From an uncultured Oceanospirillaceae bacterium (GTDB taxonomy: Bacteria > Pseudomonadota > Gammaproteobacteria > Pseudomonadales > Balneatricaceae), in the NCBI GenBank assembly GCA_937138495.1, contig CAKZPE010000004.1, positions 1 to 55,467 on the forward strand: a DNA stretch of 55,467 bases. Direction: 5' to 3'. How positions within the stretch are numbered: the first letter of the stretch is position 1; each line of letters opens with the position of its first letter. Of this stretch, positions 26,480-34,879 are shown in pieces. The notes under the pieces are model-generated. The model saw nothing but the letters and a program-made list of their open reading frames with translations, did not search any database and was not told the origin of the DNA. A program made the translations under genes and the position numbers.

Positions 26480-27005
26480 GGTAATAACTCCCATTAACGA
26501 TTGTGTATGCACCTGCCTGGATATGAATGCCCATCCCTGTGGCTCATATAATTAAGCGTAGACCATAGGAACTTGTGACCCATTTTTATCTGAACATATC
26601 AGGACCTTATTTAAACAAAAGCATACTGAAACAGCCCACCAGAAGGCACAGATCAGCTGTACCAAAGGCGATTTTAAGCCGCATAACATTTTCTCTTCAT
26701 TGCCTGAAAACGCGCGGTATATGTTAAAGAGGATTGGCCTTAAAAACGGTGCATTCGCCCTTATGCATCTCAGCCTCATCACAGTATTCAGACATAAAAA
26801 AGCCCCGGTATTCGCCGGGGCTTTTATATTTTGAATTAATCCGTCAAAAGGGAGCGGTTATTGCCGCGTTACAGAGCAGCCTCATCGCTGAGGCTCTCAC
26901 GCAGCGCCGGCCATAGATGCACATATCTGTCATTCTGCAGTTTCGTAAAAATAGCGATTACAGATGTATCAGCACACTGTCCGGTGAGCATCCTTTCATA
27001 AGGCA
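26480..27005. other. Intergenic region between MCP and VasI-like gene
   Basis: 526 bp without a credible gene. It contains an intrinsic terminator within a 52-bp element that recurs beside tRNA-Ser (annotated separately), and at its left edge the promoter region of the VasI-like gene. Short frames here have no ribosome-binding site or family features. Confidence 0.55.
26787..26838. terminator. Terminator within a duplicated 52-bp element (copy 1)
   Basis: The stem GCCCCGG / CCGGGGC is flanked by A- and T-tracts, a bidirectional terminator downstream of the chemoreceptor gene. The whole 52 bp, including the outer TTCAGA and TTTTGAATTA, matches 35365-35416 (behind tRNA-Ser) at about 44 of 52 positions without gaps. 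Confidence 0.85.
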
Positions 27006-28949
27006 TCAGACACTAAACCGGTTAACCAGCTTGTTCAAGCTATCCGCCAGTTCTGCCAGATCATTAGCCGCGGCGGATGATTGCCCCGCTCCATCGACGG
27101 TTTTGCCCGCAGTTTGATTGACGCTCTGCACGGAATCATTAATATGCTGGCTCACTACACTCTGCTCTTCTGAAGCTCCGGCAATCTGAACATTCATGTC
27201 ACGTATTGTCCCGATACTCTGAGAAATAACATCAAGCGCATTGCCGGTTTCCTCAGCCTTTTCCATGGTGAGCTGAACATCCTGCATATTACTTTGCATG
27301 GCCGTTACTGCACGTTTTGCCTCAGACTGAAGCCTGGAAATCATAATCTGAATTTCTTCCGTACTCTCCTGAGTACGGCTGGCCAGGCTGCGAACCTCAT
27401 CGGCGACGACGGCAAAACCACGTCCCTGCTCTCCGGCCCGGGCTGCCTCAATGGCAGCATTCAGGGCCAACAGGTTTGTCTGATCAGCGATTCCCCGGAT
27501 TACATCCAGAATTGAACCCACTGATTCAGTTTCTTTTTCCAGTGATTCAATATTCTCAGAAACCTGTTCAATGCTGGTTACCAGAGTGGTTATTGCTATC
27601 TGAGTCTCACCTACAATTTTCAGACCATTCTGTGACTGAGTATCTGCTTCAGTTGCCGCGTCTGCAGCATTCTGTGCGCTTCGGGTAATTTCAGCGACGG
27701 TTCCATTCATTTCATCCATGGATACGGTCATCTGACTGAGCTGTTCCATCTGGTTCTCTGCTCCAACCGTCGACTGTTCGGTCACCGAACTTAAGGTGGA
27801 TGCTGAATCAGTTAATTGTGCCGCTGAACCTTTAATGCCGTTAATCACTGCATGCAGGTTATCAACCATACCCACCATTGCCAGATAGATCCCCGTCTCC
27901 TTACCGGTTTTATCTAACTGAATGGTTAAATCGCCCTCAGCAATGCTCTTGGCAATGGCTTCCATCGCTTCCGGCTCACCGCCAATGGGCTTACGAATAA
28001 CACGGGGGACATACCAGGCCAGAAACATTCCAAGAGGTATAATAATGAAGGCCAGTATGATCATATTACGACTACTGCTGGCACTTTGTTCCTGTGCGAC
28101 CGGCCCCAGTTTATCCTGATCATTTTTCACCGAATGTTTAACGTCTTCCATTTCGGCTGCCACTTTGGGGCCGATAGTATTCAACACACCATCAATAATA
28201 CTGTTCCTTTCAAGGATCGTGTCCCGTACGTCATTGATCGCCTGAACGTATACACCGCGCCTTTCTTCAAAATCCCTGATCCGCTCAGAATTTGAGGTAA
28301 CAGACCGGAGATTACGGATCAGCCCTTCCGTTTCGGAAAACTCCGCCAGCGCTCTTTCATAATCAGGTATAGCATTGGTCACTAAGAACTTAGTCGTGTA
28401 AAGACGCCCCAATAACAACTTTTCCTGCACCCGCGAAGCATGGTAAGCCGCTTCAGCATCTCCATCCTGATAGGCAGATTCAATAATCGCGGTAAGATCT
28501 TTACGCATGCTCAAACCATTTGGCTCCAGTTGCTCACCGACTATCTTGTTCCGTTTGGCAAACAGAGCGACAATGCCGTTAAATCCCTGCTCATACTGCC
28601 CTATCTGACTACCTGCCGCCTTAACCAACTCCGCCCGACCCGGCTTCTGAATTTCCTGCTCAGCTTCAGTAAGAAGCCCCTTCAGTAAAGCAAGCCTTTC
28701 ATTAAATTCTTCAATATTTTCAGGGCTTTGGTTCTTCAGATATTTAAGCGCGTTGAGACGTACTATCAGTAAATTTGCCTGAACCTGCCCAGCCAGATTG
28801 CTGTCTCTGGCAAGTTCCCGGTAACCAACAAAATTATTCAGCCCGGTACTGGATGCATTGATTCCCATATAAACCAATACCACCATTAAAAATACGAGTA
28901 CACCAAACGACAGGATTATCTTTTGTGTAAGCTTGAGCTTTTTTAACAT
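27006..28949 (-). CDS. Methyl-accepting chemotaxis protein (HBM-type sensor)
   Basis: A 647-residue chemoreceptor. TM1 is at about residues 10-30; a large helical periplasmic sensor (about 35-295) resembles helical bimodular (HBM) domains; TM2 is at about 298-318; then HAMP and the cytoplasmic signalling domain with the highly conserved hairpin tip [20 protein letters not shown] and [17 protein letters not shown]. It relays ligand binding to CheA/CheW. HBM receptors of known function sense TCA intermediates or aromatic acids, but the ligand here is unknown. The ATG with AAGGAA upstream is chosen over a TTG two codons earlier. It has no CheW-binding pentapeptide at its C-terminus. Confidence 0.93.
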   Translation of the reverse strand: MLKKLKLTQKIILSFGVLVFLMVVLVYMGINASSTGLNNFVGYRELARDSNLAGQVQANLLIVRLNALKYLKNQSPENIEEFNERLALLKGLLTEAEQEIQKPGRAELVKAAGSQIGQYEQGFNGIVALFAKRNKIVGEQLEPNGLSMRKDLTAIIESAYQDGDAEAAYHASRVQEKLLLGRLYTTKFLVTNAIPDYERALAEFSETEGLIRNLRSVTSNSERIRDFEERRGVYVQAINDVRDTILERNSIIDGVLNTIGPKVAAEMEDVKHSVKNDQDKLGPVAQEQSASSSRNMIILAFIIIPLGMFLAWYVPRVIRKPIGGEPEAMEAIAKSIAEGDLTIQLDKTGKETGIYLAMVGMVDNLHAVINGIKGSAAQLTDSASTLSSVTEQSTVGAENQMEQLSQMTVSMDEMNGTVAEITRSAQNAADAATEADTQSQNGLKIVGETQIAITTLVTSIEQVSENIESLEKETESVGSILDVIRGIADQTNLLALNAAIEAARAGEQGRGFAVVADEVRSLASRTQESTEEIQIMISRLQSEAKRAVTAMQSNMQDVQLTMEKAEETGNALDVISQSIGTIRDMNVQIAGASEEQSVVSQHINDSVQSVNQTAGKTVDGAGQSSAAANDLAELADSLNKLVNRFSV

Positions 28950-29488
28950 GACCAATTTCCTTACTTTTAAACCCTTGATTAAATGCTATCGCTCAGGATT
29001 TTCAGTAACAGAACTGGAATTTATGGAAAACCTTTCGCTTTCCATAACGCCCGACAGCCCCCTTCCATAACCAAATTTTTATTTGAACTGGCATTCAATT
29101 ATTGATAACACCATTAACCATAAAGCACCGAAGCAATGATCAGGGAATATATACAGCTCAATATGGGGATGTCTCTGCTTCCCCGTTCAAAACGACCGGC
29201 ATAGCCTTTTAAAGGCACCCTCCGGGTAAGTAAGCACTTGCCTTATATCTGCATCCAAAAGACGCTTTTACCGAAAGCTCTTTTCCAAAAAGAAAAACGC
29301 CATCGCAAGTTTGACAATCCGGCTGAAAACAATGTGCGACAAGCCACCGGTGTAGCGGTCATTAGAATCAGGTAGCGGAGAGGAAAGCATTTATTTTTTG
29401 CTCTGTAACCTGTCCTTCGGACAACCATCACCATCTTCAGATACAAAAAATCCCTGAGGATTAGTCAGGGCTGGATTGCTTAAATCAG
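28950..29488. other. Gene-free region between MCP and prophage remnant
   Basis: 539 bp containing the MCP promoter on its left side and, at 29444-29470, a minus-strand intrinsic terminator that fits the end of a former tRNA transcript. The 14-mer ATACAGCTCAATAT at 29151 recurs at 29851, exactly 700 bp away. I see no gene in it. Confidence 0.55.
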
Positions 29489-29494
29489 ATGGCG
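29436..29494 (-). repeat. Likely left junction: tRNA-Ser 3' remnant plus terminator
   Basis: Read on the minus strand this gives CGCCATCTGATTTAA, then the hairpin CCCTGA-N7-TCAGGG and a T-tract, then TTTTTTGTATCTGAA. The tRNA-Ser gene at 35419 ends CGCCA followed by TCTAATTCAA, a terminator, and the same TTTTTTGTATCTGAA. The arrangement is what would remain if an element had inserted into the tRNA-Ser 3' end and displaced the original terminator to this side. The exactly shared core is short (8 bp, AGATGGCG on plus), so this is a proposal. Confidence 0.5.
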
Positions 29495-29842
29495 TCGCCA
29501 TTACGCGGCTCTCAACAGGAGCGAATCAAAGCACAAAGAAAATCCGACGGCAGCCGCTATGCTGCCCGCCGCCAAGACAAAACCTGCTACATCAAACGCC
29601 GTGCCATGTTTATGCAACTGCGCCGCAACCGCTACCTGGAAGCTCGCTCCAACCCCAACGAAATCGGCGTCAGCTTCTTCGGCCGGTTAGCCAAAGTCGA
29701 CCGCTTACACAAGTACGGCCTGATAGATGAAGTCCCCCCCGGCGGGCCAAAGGTGCAGTATGAACAGCGTGAATTGTTAGGCTTCACCCCGGAAGATGAA
29801 GCCATGATTATGGACACCTTCCTGGAATACGTTGGCGAATAA
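29489..29842 (+). pseudogene. P2 gpS-like tail-completion protein, N-terminally truncated
   Basis: The 117-residue frame matches the C-terminal two-thirds of phage virion morphogenesis proteins of the P2 gpS type: LRGSQQERIKAQRKSDGSRY (family: LR.SQQ.RI..Q..PDGS.YA.R), RRAMFMQLRRNRYLEA, KVDRLHKYGLIDEV, and VQYEQRELLGFTPED before the end. Family members are about 150 residues. Here the N-terminal 30-40 residues are replaced by MASP, whose ATGGCG coincides with the proposed tRNA-derived junction. No ribosome-binding site is evident. In P2 gpS acts in tail completion and is followed by gpV, a remnant of which lies 4.5 kb downstream. Confidence 0.75.
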
Positions 29843-29868
29843 GCGTACTGATACAGCTCAATATCCTC

Positions 29869-29897
29869 TCAACTGATACCAAGATGATACTTTTTTG
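29869..29897 (+). promoter_or_regulatory. Shared upstream box, copy 1 (TGATAC-N5-TGATAC)
   Basis: Contains CAACTGATACC AAGATGATACT then a T-run ending TTTTTTG. Two TGATAC hexamers start 11 bp apart, one helical turn, which is typical of a direct-repeat operator or activator site. It lies about 50 bp upstream of the nuclease-like gene. A possible promoter overlaps its end: TTGCAA at 29895, 17 bp, then TCATAT. Confidence 0.65.
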
Positions 29898-29947
29898 CAA
29901 CGTGCTCTGTGCTAGGTTCATATGAGAATTTCACGAAGGATAAGTCA

Positions 29948-31459
29948 TTGAGTAAGTCAAAAACAAAGCGAAATAAACAAAAAAAAGCAGGGCAAGAACA
30001 GCTAAAAAAACAAATTGCGCGTAAACAGGCTAAATTCAGGGCTTTAGCAGAGGCCGAAAATATACTTAACTTTGGGCGAAAACTTACGCGCCGACAATTT
30101 GATGCGTACTGCTACTGTCGAGAACCTTTAGCTCGATTTATGGCTGATGAAGTTGAGTGGTATTCACTCTTTGATAATAAATTATTAGCTACAGTTTTCA
30201 GGGACACTACAGACAATGATTTTGGCTATATCATTCTTGGTAGAGATGCGAGAAGACTGTTTAGATGCATTGACTTAAGTCACGGTACCGACTTTAAGAA
30301 AAACCTTTCCGAAGCAAGGAGATCATTAGCTCGAAAATTAAAAGATGAGTATGTTGGCAATGTACAACCGCTCTATCCCCAGGATGATGAAAAAGATGCA
30401 GGATTTAAGCTTTTCAAAGATGTTATTCCAACGGAAGATCAACATCCTCTTTATGTAATGCTTAAGAACGAGAAAAGATTCGAAGCAGCAAGAAATATCC
30501 TATCAGAAATAGTCAACTCATTCATAGACAATGATGGGCACTTCGAAAGAGAATTCCAGTCCATGAACTTCCAATCCAAGTTATGGGAGTTATACCTTCA
30601 CATTTACATTCACAATGCCGGCTTTAGTGTCGATAACAATCATCCAGCACCTGATTTTGAAGTAAACTTTTTTAGTAAGAAGGTATTTATAGAAGCAGTG
30701 ACGGTGAACCCATCACAAAATGATAACAGACCAGACTTGGATGCTCCGGAAACTTCAGAAGAAATAAAACATAGAAATGAGAACTTTATGCCGATTAAGT
30801 TTGGCAGTTCACTCTTCTCTAAGTTAAGCAAAAAATACTGGGAAAAACCTCATGTAAAAAGTAAGCCATTAGTGATTGCTGTACATGACTATCATAATAA
30901 TACATCTATGACTTGGTCACGTACGGCTTTATCGGATTATTTATATGGAGTCAGAGCCAGTGTAGATAATGAAGGATTAACTCTAGAGAAAATTGACACC
31001 CATACATGGGAAGGAAAAGAAATCTCTTCAGGATTTTTTAATCAAGAAAATTCTGAAAATATAAGTGCCGTTTTATTTAGTAACCAAGCAACTATTCCTA
31101 AATTTAACCGGATGGGTAAGATTGCTGGATTAGGGTGTGATGACGTTCACATGATTCGACAAGGACTTATGTACAATCCAAATCCTGATGCATTAACTCC
31201 TATACCATTTTCAAAGGATGTAGATGACCCTGACTATGAAGAATCTTGGGCCGATGGATTAGTCATGTATCATAATCCGAATGCAATACACCCTGTGGAC
31301 CCTGATATTTTTCATGATATTAGTCACATCAGTTATTCGGATGAAAAAGGATTTCATGGCTTTCATCAACCATTCGATATATTAGACTCCATCACAATAG
31401 TCCTCACTACTGCTGAGAAAGAAGAAAAAGAAGCTGAAAATTCTGAATCTTTCCTTTAG
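29948..31459 (+). CDS. Putative PD-(D/E)xK-fold protein, candidate defence nuclease
   Basis: A 503-residue soluble protein, first cargo gene of the island. The N-terminus is Lys/Arg-rich (KSKTKRNKQKKAGQEQLKKQ). A central segment has the layout of restriction-endonuclease-like folds: Glu214 in QSKLWELYLHIY, Asp236 in HPAPDFEVNF, Glu249 in VFIEAVTVN. The usual ExK Lys is replaced (EAV), as in some uncharacterised members. The C-terminal half contains many His/Asp (e.g. NAIHPVDPDIFHDISH) and ends in an acidic tail. A TTG start after AAGGATAAGTCA is preferred; an upstream GTG adds 13 residues. Codon use is much more AT-rich than in the core genes. Nuclease activity and defence function are inference. 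Confidence 0.55.
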   Translation: MSKSKTKRNKQKKAGQEQLKKQIARKQAKFRALAEAENILNFGRKLTRRQFDAYCYCREPLARFMADEVEWYSLFDNKLLATVFRDTTDNDFGYIILGRDARRLFRCIDLSHGTDFKKNLSEARRSLARKLKDEYVGNVQPLYPQDDEKDAGFKLFKDVIPTEDQHPLYVMLKNEKRFEAARNILSEIVNSFIDNDGHFEREFQSMNFQSKLWELYLHIYIHNAGFSVDNNHPAPDFEVNFFSKKVFIEAVTVNPSQNDNRPDLDAPETSEEIKHRNENFMPIKFGSSLFSKLSKKYWEKPHVKSKPLVIAVHDYHNNTSMTWSRTALSDYLYGVRASVDNEGLTLEKIDTHTWEGKEISSGFFNQENSENISAVLFSNQATIPKFNRMGKIAGLGCDDVHMIRQGLMYNPNPDALTPIPFSKDVDDPDYEESWADGLVMYHNPNAIHPVDPDIFHDISHISYSDEKGFHGFHQPFDILDSITIVLTTAEKEEKEAENSESFL

Positions 31460-31558
31460 CACATATTCCCAGGTTGACTTACCTGGGGAATACTTACTGT
31501 AAAATCTATCATGACTTCGAAATCACACAACGTGATATCAACTTACACAGAATCCCTC

Positions 31559-31586
31559 CAACTGATACCAAGATGATACTTTTTGG
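31559..31586 (+). promoter_or_regulatory. Shared upstream box, copy 2 (TGATAC-N5-TGATAC)
   Basis: Identical to copy 1 from CAACTGATACC through AAGATGATACTTTTT, about 65 bp before the membrane-protein gene. The following sequence diverges completely from copy 1, so the conserved unit is bounded by the box itself. Confidence 0.65.
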
Positions 31587-31650
31587 GGGGAATTTCTGTG
31601 GTACTGTACTGGCTTTGTTATGAATCAACACCAAGATAAGGACATCCTGC

Positions 31651-33171
31651 ATGGATGATATCATTCAGTCATTCAAAGCCTATCTATACGATCGTATCGC
31701 TAGCCCTCTGGTGGGCAGTCTGATCATTGCCTGGCTTGTCAGCAACTATAAACTGGTTCTCATTGCCTTTTCAGGCGGTGCCAATCTAAATGAGAAACTA
31801 GCTACCATCAGCCTGTATTTTTCTGAAGTAGAGATTAACATACTAAATATTTTTTCATTCACTATGGATGGTTACCTCTACCATAATTTTGTTGTACCAG
31901 CATACTTTGTATTTATATATATAGTTATCTTTCCATATGTTTCTAAACCGGTATATCAGCTAAGTCTGAAAAACAAAAAAGAATTAAAAGCTATCAGAGA
32001 TGAATCTGCAGCTGAAACACTTCTTACCGAAAAAGAATCACAACAATATTCAATCAGACTTAGAGAGCTTGAAGAAAAGTATGACGAAGATATCGGAAGC
32101 CGAGAAAAACTCATTATTTCATTAAGAAGTAATCAGAAAGAGCTTGAGACTGAAATTACTAATCTTAAGCATCAAATATCTAATTTAGAAGAAGTAAGCC
32201 CCCCTCTCTCTGAGTTGACAGACGACATTCGTGATACTTTAGAAGATACCGCAGAAAAACTGCAAGAAGAACAAACATCTGAAAAAGAAGCAGAAGAAGA
32301 AGCAGAAGAAGCAGAAGAAGCAGAAGAAGCAGAAGCAGCAGAAGCAGCAGAAGCAGCAGAAGCAGCAGAAGCAGCAGAAGCAGCAGAAGCAGCAGCAGAA
32401 GCAGCAGCAGCAGAAGCAGTAGAAGCAGTAGAAGCAGTAGAAGCAGAAGCAGTAGAAGCAGTAGAAGCAGAAGCAGTAGAAGCAGAAACAGAAACAGAAA
32501 CAGAAGCAGTAGAGACAGAATCCAACCAAAATTTTCAATCTAAAGATCATGCTTCAGATGCAAACTATTATAAAAACAAAAAGAGAACTTTAAGCGATTA
32601 TAGTTTCTACAACTATTTACTAGAAAAACTAGACAATATTCATTTTTGTGAGTTTTTAATGAGTGATATCATTAACTTAAAAGAATACAATTTAAATAAA
32701 ACTGAACGTGTTATTTTTGAAAAAATCTTTTTAGATCATATTAGTAAATTCAATGAAAACTTCAAATACAACAATAAATTCAAGAAAATTCGATACTATA
32801 AATTAAAGAGCCCGAAAATAGATCTAATTGGCCCGAGATCAATAATGACATATGCAGCAGACTTTAGATTACTGTGTGAACTTTTCAATTCTGAAAATCA
32901 TCAATTGAGCGTGAAATACTTTGAGAAAATCTTATTAAAACCACATGTTAATGATGAAAGCTTTATAGTAGTAAGAGATACGGTTTTGAAAGATTTGAAA
33001 GGCCATAAATATATTACAATTAAAGACGGTATATTAGAACTAACTAATGACGGTATTAATTACGTTCATAATAATGACTTAGAGTATTTTAATATTTATA
33101 ATAATAAGTGGCATTATAGTGCATATAATACTCCTCTCCAGGTTGACCCGCCTAAGGAACACCCTCAATAG
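31651..33171 (+). CDS. Two-TM coiled-coil protein with Ala-Glu repeat
   Basis: A 506-residue protein. The N-terminus FKAYLYDRIASPLVGSLIIA leads into membrane segment 1 (about 20-40, with WLVSNYKLVL), and a second segment lies at about 78-98 (VPAYFVFIYIVIFPYVS). The SPL-x-SxxxxWxxxNxxL pattern recurs at the N-terminus of unrelated multidomain membrane proteins in accessory regions. A coiled coil follows (about 105-185), then an Ala/Glu tract (about 212-290) and a globular AT-coded C-terminal domain (about 300-506) that I do not recognise, possibly ending in a winged-helix-like part (ITIKDGILELTNDGINYV). The start ATG follows AAGGACATCCTGC. A sensor or effector role is possible but unproven. 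Confidence 0.6.
   Translation: MDDIIQSFKAYLYDRIASPLVGSLIIAWLVSNYKLVLIAFSGGANLNEKLATISLYFSEVEINILNIFSFTMDGYLYHNFVVPAYFVFIYIVIFPYVSKPVYQLSLKNKKELKAIRDESAAETLLTEKESQQYSIRLRELEEKYDEDIGSREKLIISLRSNQKELETEITNLKHQISNLEEVSPPLSELTDDIRDTLEDTAEKLQEEQTSEKEAEEEAEEAEEAEEAEAAEAAEAAEAAEAAEAAEAAAEAAAAEAVEAVEAVEAEAVEAVEAEAVEAETETETEAVETESNQNFQSKDHASDANYYKNKKRTLSDYSFYNYLLEKLDNIHFCEFLMSDIINLKEYNLNKTERVIFEKIFLDHISKFNENFKYNNKFKKIRYYKLKSPKIDLIGPRSIMTYAADFRLLCELFNSENHQLSVKYFEKILLKPHVNDESFIVVRDTVLKDLKGHKYITIKDGILELTNDGINYVHNNDLEYFNIYNNKWHYSAYNTPLQVDPPKEHPQ
32284..32520 (+). repeat. (GAA/GCA)n trinucleotide repeat encoding Ala-Glu helix
   Basis: About 235 bp built almost only of GAA and GCA (later GTA and ACA) codons, giving EEAEEAEEAE, then AEAAEAAEAA, then EAVEAVEAV and ETETET blocks. 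The block structure implies stepwise tandem expansion. It keeps the frame, so changes in copy number alter only the length of a probable long single helix between the coiled coil and the C-terminal domain. The opposite strand also stays open, an artefact. Confidence 0.95.
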
Positions 33172-33184
33172 TAATAACCTAGGC

Positions 33185-33394
33185 GTAGAAACCTCTGCCA
33201 CAACCAGTACACTCCAACCCCGACAGTATTGGTTTTTTGCGCCTGAAAAAGGTGCTGCTCCCGTTATGCCGGGAGGGCTGTGAATACAATACCCTTCATG
33301 GGGAATAAGCACGCGGTTGTTGTGGCCGTTTCGAACCTCCCGACCCCCTCACGGAATGAGGCGTTTTTCGAAAAAGCGACAACGGAGGCCAGGT
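33185..33394 (+). other. Structured phage-type leader before broken gene
   Basis: About 200 bp, more GC-rich than the flanking cargo. It includes the hairpin CTCCCG-TTATGC-CGGGAG (33258-33275) and the near-palindrome CGTTTTTCGAAAAAGCG at about 33362-33378. The style (GGTTTTTTGCGCCTGAAAAA, hairpin, CGAACCTCCCGACCCC, then a short ORF) resembles untranslated leaders I recall before small genes of P4-like satellites and prophages. This likeness is from memory. Confidence 0.35.
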
Positions 33395-33774
33395 ATGGCT
33401 GATCATCAGATAGACAACACCACGTACACCCTGCGTTCATGCTTCTCAAACGAAGCCGACACCACTAACCTAACGGCAATTGACGCCCGCATTAACCACC
33501 ATTACCGAATAGTGCACGTCGGTACCCCGGGCTTTCTCAGCCAGTTGCAGGCAGAGCTAATCCGCCTGCTACAGGACGAGATCACGGCGCACAGCTTCAA
33601 CCGAAAGACCTGCGCCACTTAATGAACGGCTACGCCGGCATCATCCGCAACGTCAACTTCGCCGACCGCTTCCTACTGGTCCACAGCGACCCGCTCTACC
33701 TCACCGAGCAAATCGACGCTCTGAGCAAACGCCTGGAACCAACCCTGCACAACCCTAAGCGGGTAATCATGTAA
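33395..33774 (+). pseudogene. Frameshifted phage-type orphan gene
   Basis: Translation starts well: ATG after GGAGGCCAGGT, giving MADHQIDNTTYTLRSCFSNE and continuing for 75 residues to FNRKTCAT-stop. Reading instead one base back after FNRK yields DLRHLMNGYAGIIRNVNFAD and continues for 56 more residues to an in-frame TAA with equally good codon use. The simplest reading is loss of one A in CCGAAAGACC (about 33604-33606), originally Arg-Lys-Asp-Leu. The intact protein would have about 126 residues. I do not recognise the family. A programmed frameshift is less likely, since the site is not a slippery heptamer. Confidence 0.65.
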
Positions 33775-33801
33775 GCAAAACTGATGCAGAACGGACACAC
33801 C

Positions 33802-33830
33802 TCAACTGATACCAAGATAATACTTCTTTA
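33802..33830 (+). promoter_or_regulatory. Shared upstream box, copy 3
   Basis: TCAACTGATACCAAGATAAT ACTTC: matches copies 1 and 2 except that the second hexamer is TAATAC and the following T-run is interrupted. It lies about 70 bp upstream of the small coiled-coil gene. Downstream, TTTAAC and TAATAT could contribute to a promoter. Confidence 0.6.
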
Positions 33831-33900
33831 ACATAGAGCATATGCTAATATTCAGAACTTAATTCAATATTTATTTTTCATAAAATCAGGAAGGCAATAC

Positions 33901-34185
33901 ATGGAAAAGCTAGAACAGGAAAAAGAAATCATAGAAAAATACATTGCCTTATTGACTGAGGAGAAAAACACCATAGAACAGCATCTTGCTGATTCAGAAA
34001 TACATAAATCTGTGCAAAGTATATACAATCGAATTAAAACAAAGGACATTACTGACGAAGAACGTGAAGATATTTTAAAAAATAGAATCAGTAATTTAGA
34101 TTTGCATAAAAAACTCACGAAACTCTTATACGCTGAAGAACAAGAGCTGGAAAAAATCAATGAACAGCTAGCTGAAACTAACTAA
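33901..34185 (+). CDS. Small coiled-coil protein
   Basis: A 94-residue, highly charged helical protein (KLEQEKEIIEKYIALLTEEK, EEQELEKINEQLAETN) with no signal or membrane segment. The ATG is preceded by TCAGGAAGGCAATAC, a strong ribosome-binding site, which supports a real gene. Codon use is AT-rich like the other cargo genes. Possible roles such as an antitoxin-like partner or structural adaptor cannot be told apart; no family is recognised. Confidence 0.6.
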   Translation: MEKLEQEKEIIEKYIALLTEEKNTIEQHLADSEIHKSVQSIYNRIKTKDITDEEREDILKNRISNLDLHKKLTKLLYAEEQELEKINEQLAETN

Positions 34186-34323
34186 ACATCTATACACATA
34201 TTTATCCGTGACAAATATTGCCTAAACATAGATACAACAGCCCTAACAGTCCCCTTCTTGTATAACTCCAGGCTACACAGCCCCCAACATTACAGCCTGC
34301 TCGGTAAATTGCATCATACTGAT

Positions 34324-34662
34324 ATGAATACCGTAGACACCAACACCCGCATCGACACCCTTGCCGATGTGGACCATGCCGGCCGCCGTTTACGGGTACA
34401 AAGCGGCAAGCTGACAACCGACTGGTTACCCCGGCCGGTTGAAATCGGTCGCAACTTCAAACGCTGGAGCCCGCTGCGTATTAATTCAGGCGTCAGCATC
34501 GCCCGTCTAAGCGACATTACCATTCAGGCTTCCAACACCGGTATACTCTGTATTAACGCTATTCTGGTCCTCACTAATTGCCCAAAATCGAGTCGATTCT
34601 CTTTTCAGCCTTGCAACTCGCACTGCTACAAAATCTTCAGGTACAAAATGATTGAGGACTAA
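34324..34662 (+). pseudogene. Fragment of P2 gpV-like baseplate assembly gene
   Basis: Residues from RIDTLADVDHAGRRLRVQSG through KLTTDWLPRPVEIGRNFKRW SP match the N-terminal part of P2-type gpV spike proteins (pattern D..AGR.RVQ.G...TDWL....GR...W.P). The usual GEQVLxLxPSGD segment is no longer recognisable after LRINSGV, and the remaining frame to the stop is unrelated. No ribosome-binding site is seen. gpV proteins are about 200 residues, so only about 50 residues survive. In P2, V follows S, and a gpS remnant lies at the left end of this island. Confidence 0.7.
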
Positions 34663-34806
34663 TCGGTACAACAATTCTCAAGATAAGCAAAGGTGAAAGA
34701 AAAATTACGCTACTACCCTGCCTCCCGCACATTAAATTCAAGTTACAAATACCCCCCTACCTAACCTCATACACAAACGATGCAGTGAAGTAATTAGATC
34801 TAAGAA
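34663..34806. other. AT-rich spacer after the gpV fragment
   Basis: Together with the unrelated tail of the gpV frame this forms more than 200 bp without function that I can see, up to the promoter of the small gene that follows. Confidence 0.4.
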
Positions 34807-34835
34807 TTGACATAAATTAACCAGCTGAATTTAAT
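34807..34835 (+). promoter_or_regulatory. Near-consensus sigma70 promoter
   Basis: TTGACA, a 17-bp spacer and TTTAAT (five of six matches to TATAAT) lie 45 bp upstream of the 66-residue gene. This is the best-looking promoter in the island and argues that the gene is expressed. Confidence 0.7.
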
Positions 34836-34879
34836 AACGGAACGACTCGAACCAAAAATGAAACTAAGGAAAGTAACAA

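Noticed and set aside
29243..29446. 67-codon minus-strand frame left of the prophage remnant
   Set aside because: No start signal and no similarity to phage or bacterial families that I know.
29151..29864. 14-bp repeat ATACAGCTCAATAT 700 bp apart as attachment sites
   Set aside because: A 14-bp match is expected by chance several times in a window of this size, and the copies do not sit at the prophage junction.
32172..32550. Minus-strand frames (Ser/Ala- and Cys/Phe-rich) opposite the Ala-Glu repeat
   Set aside because: Direct products of the GAA/GCA repeat read backwards.
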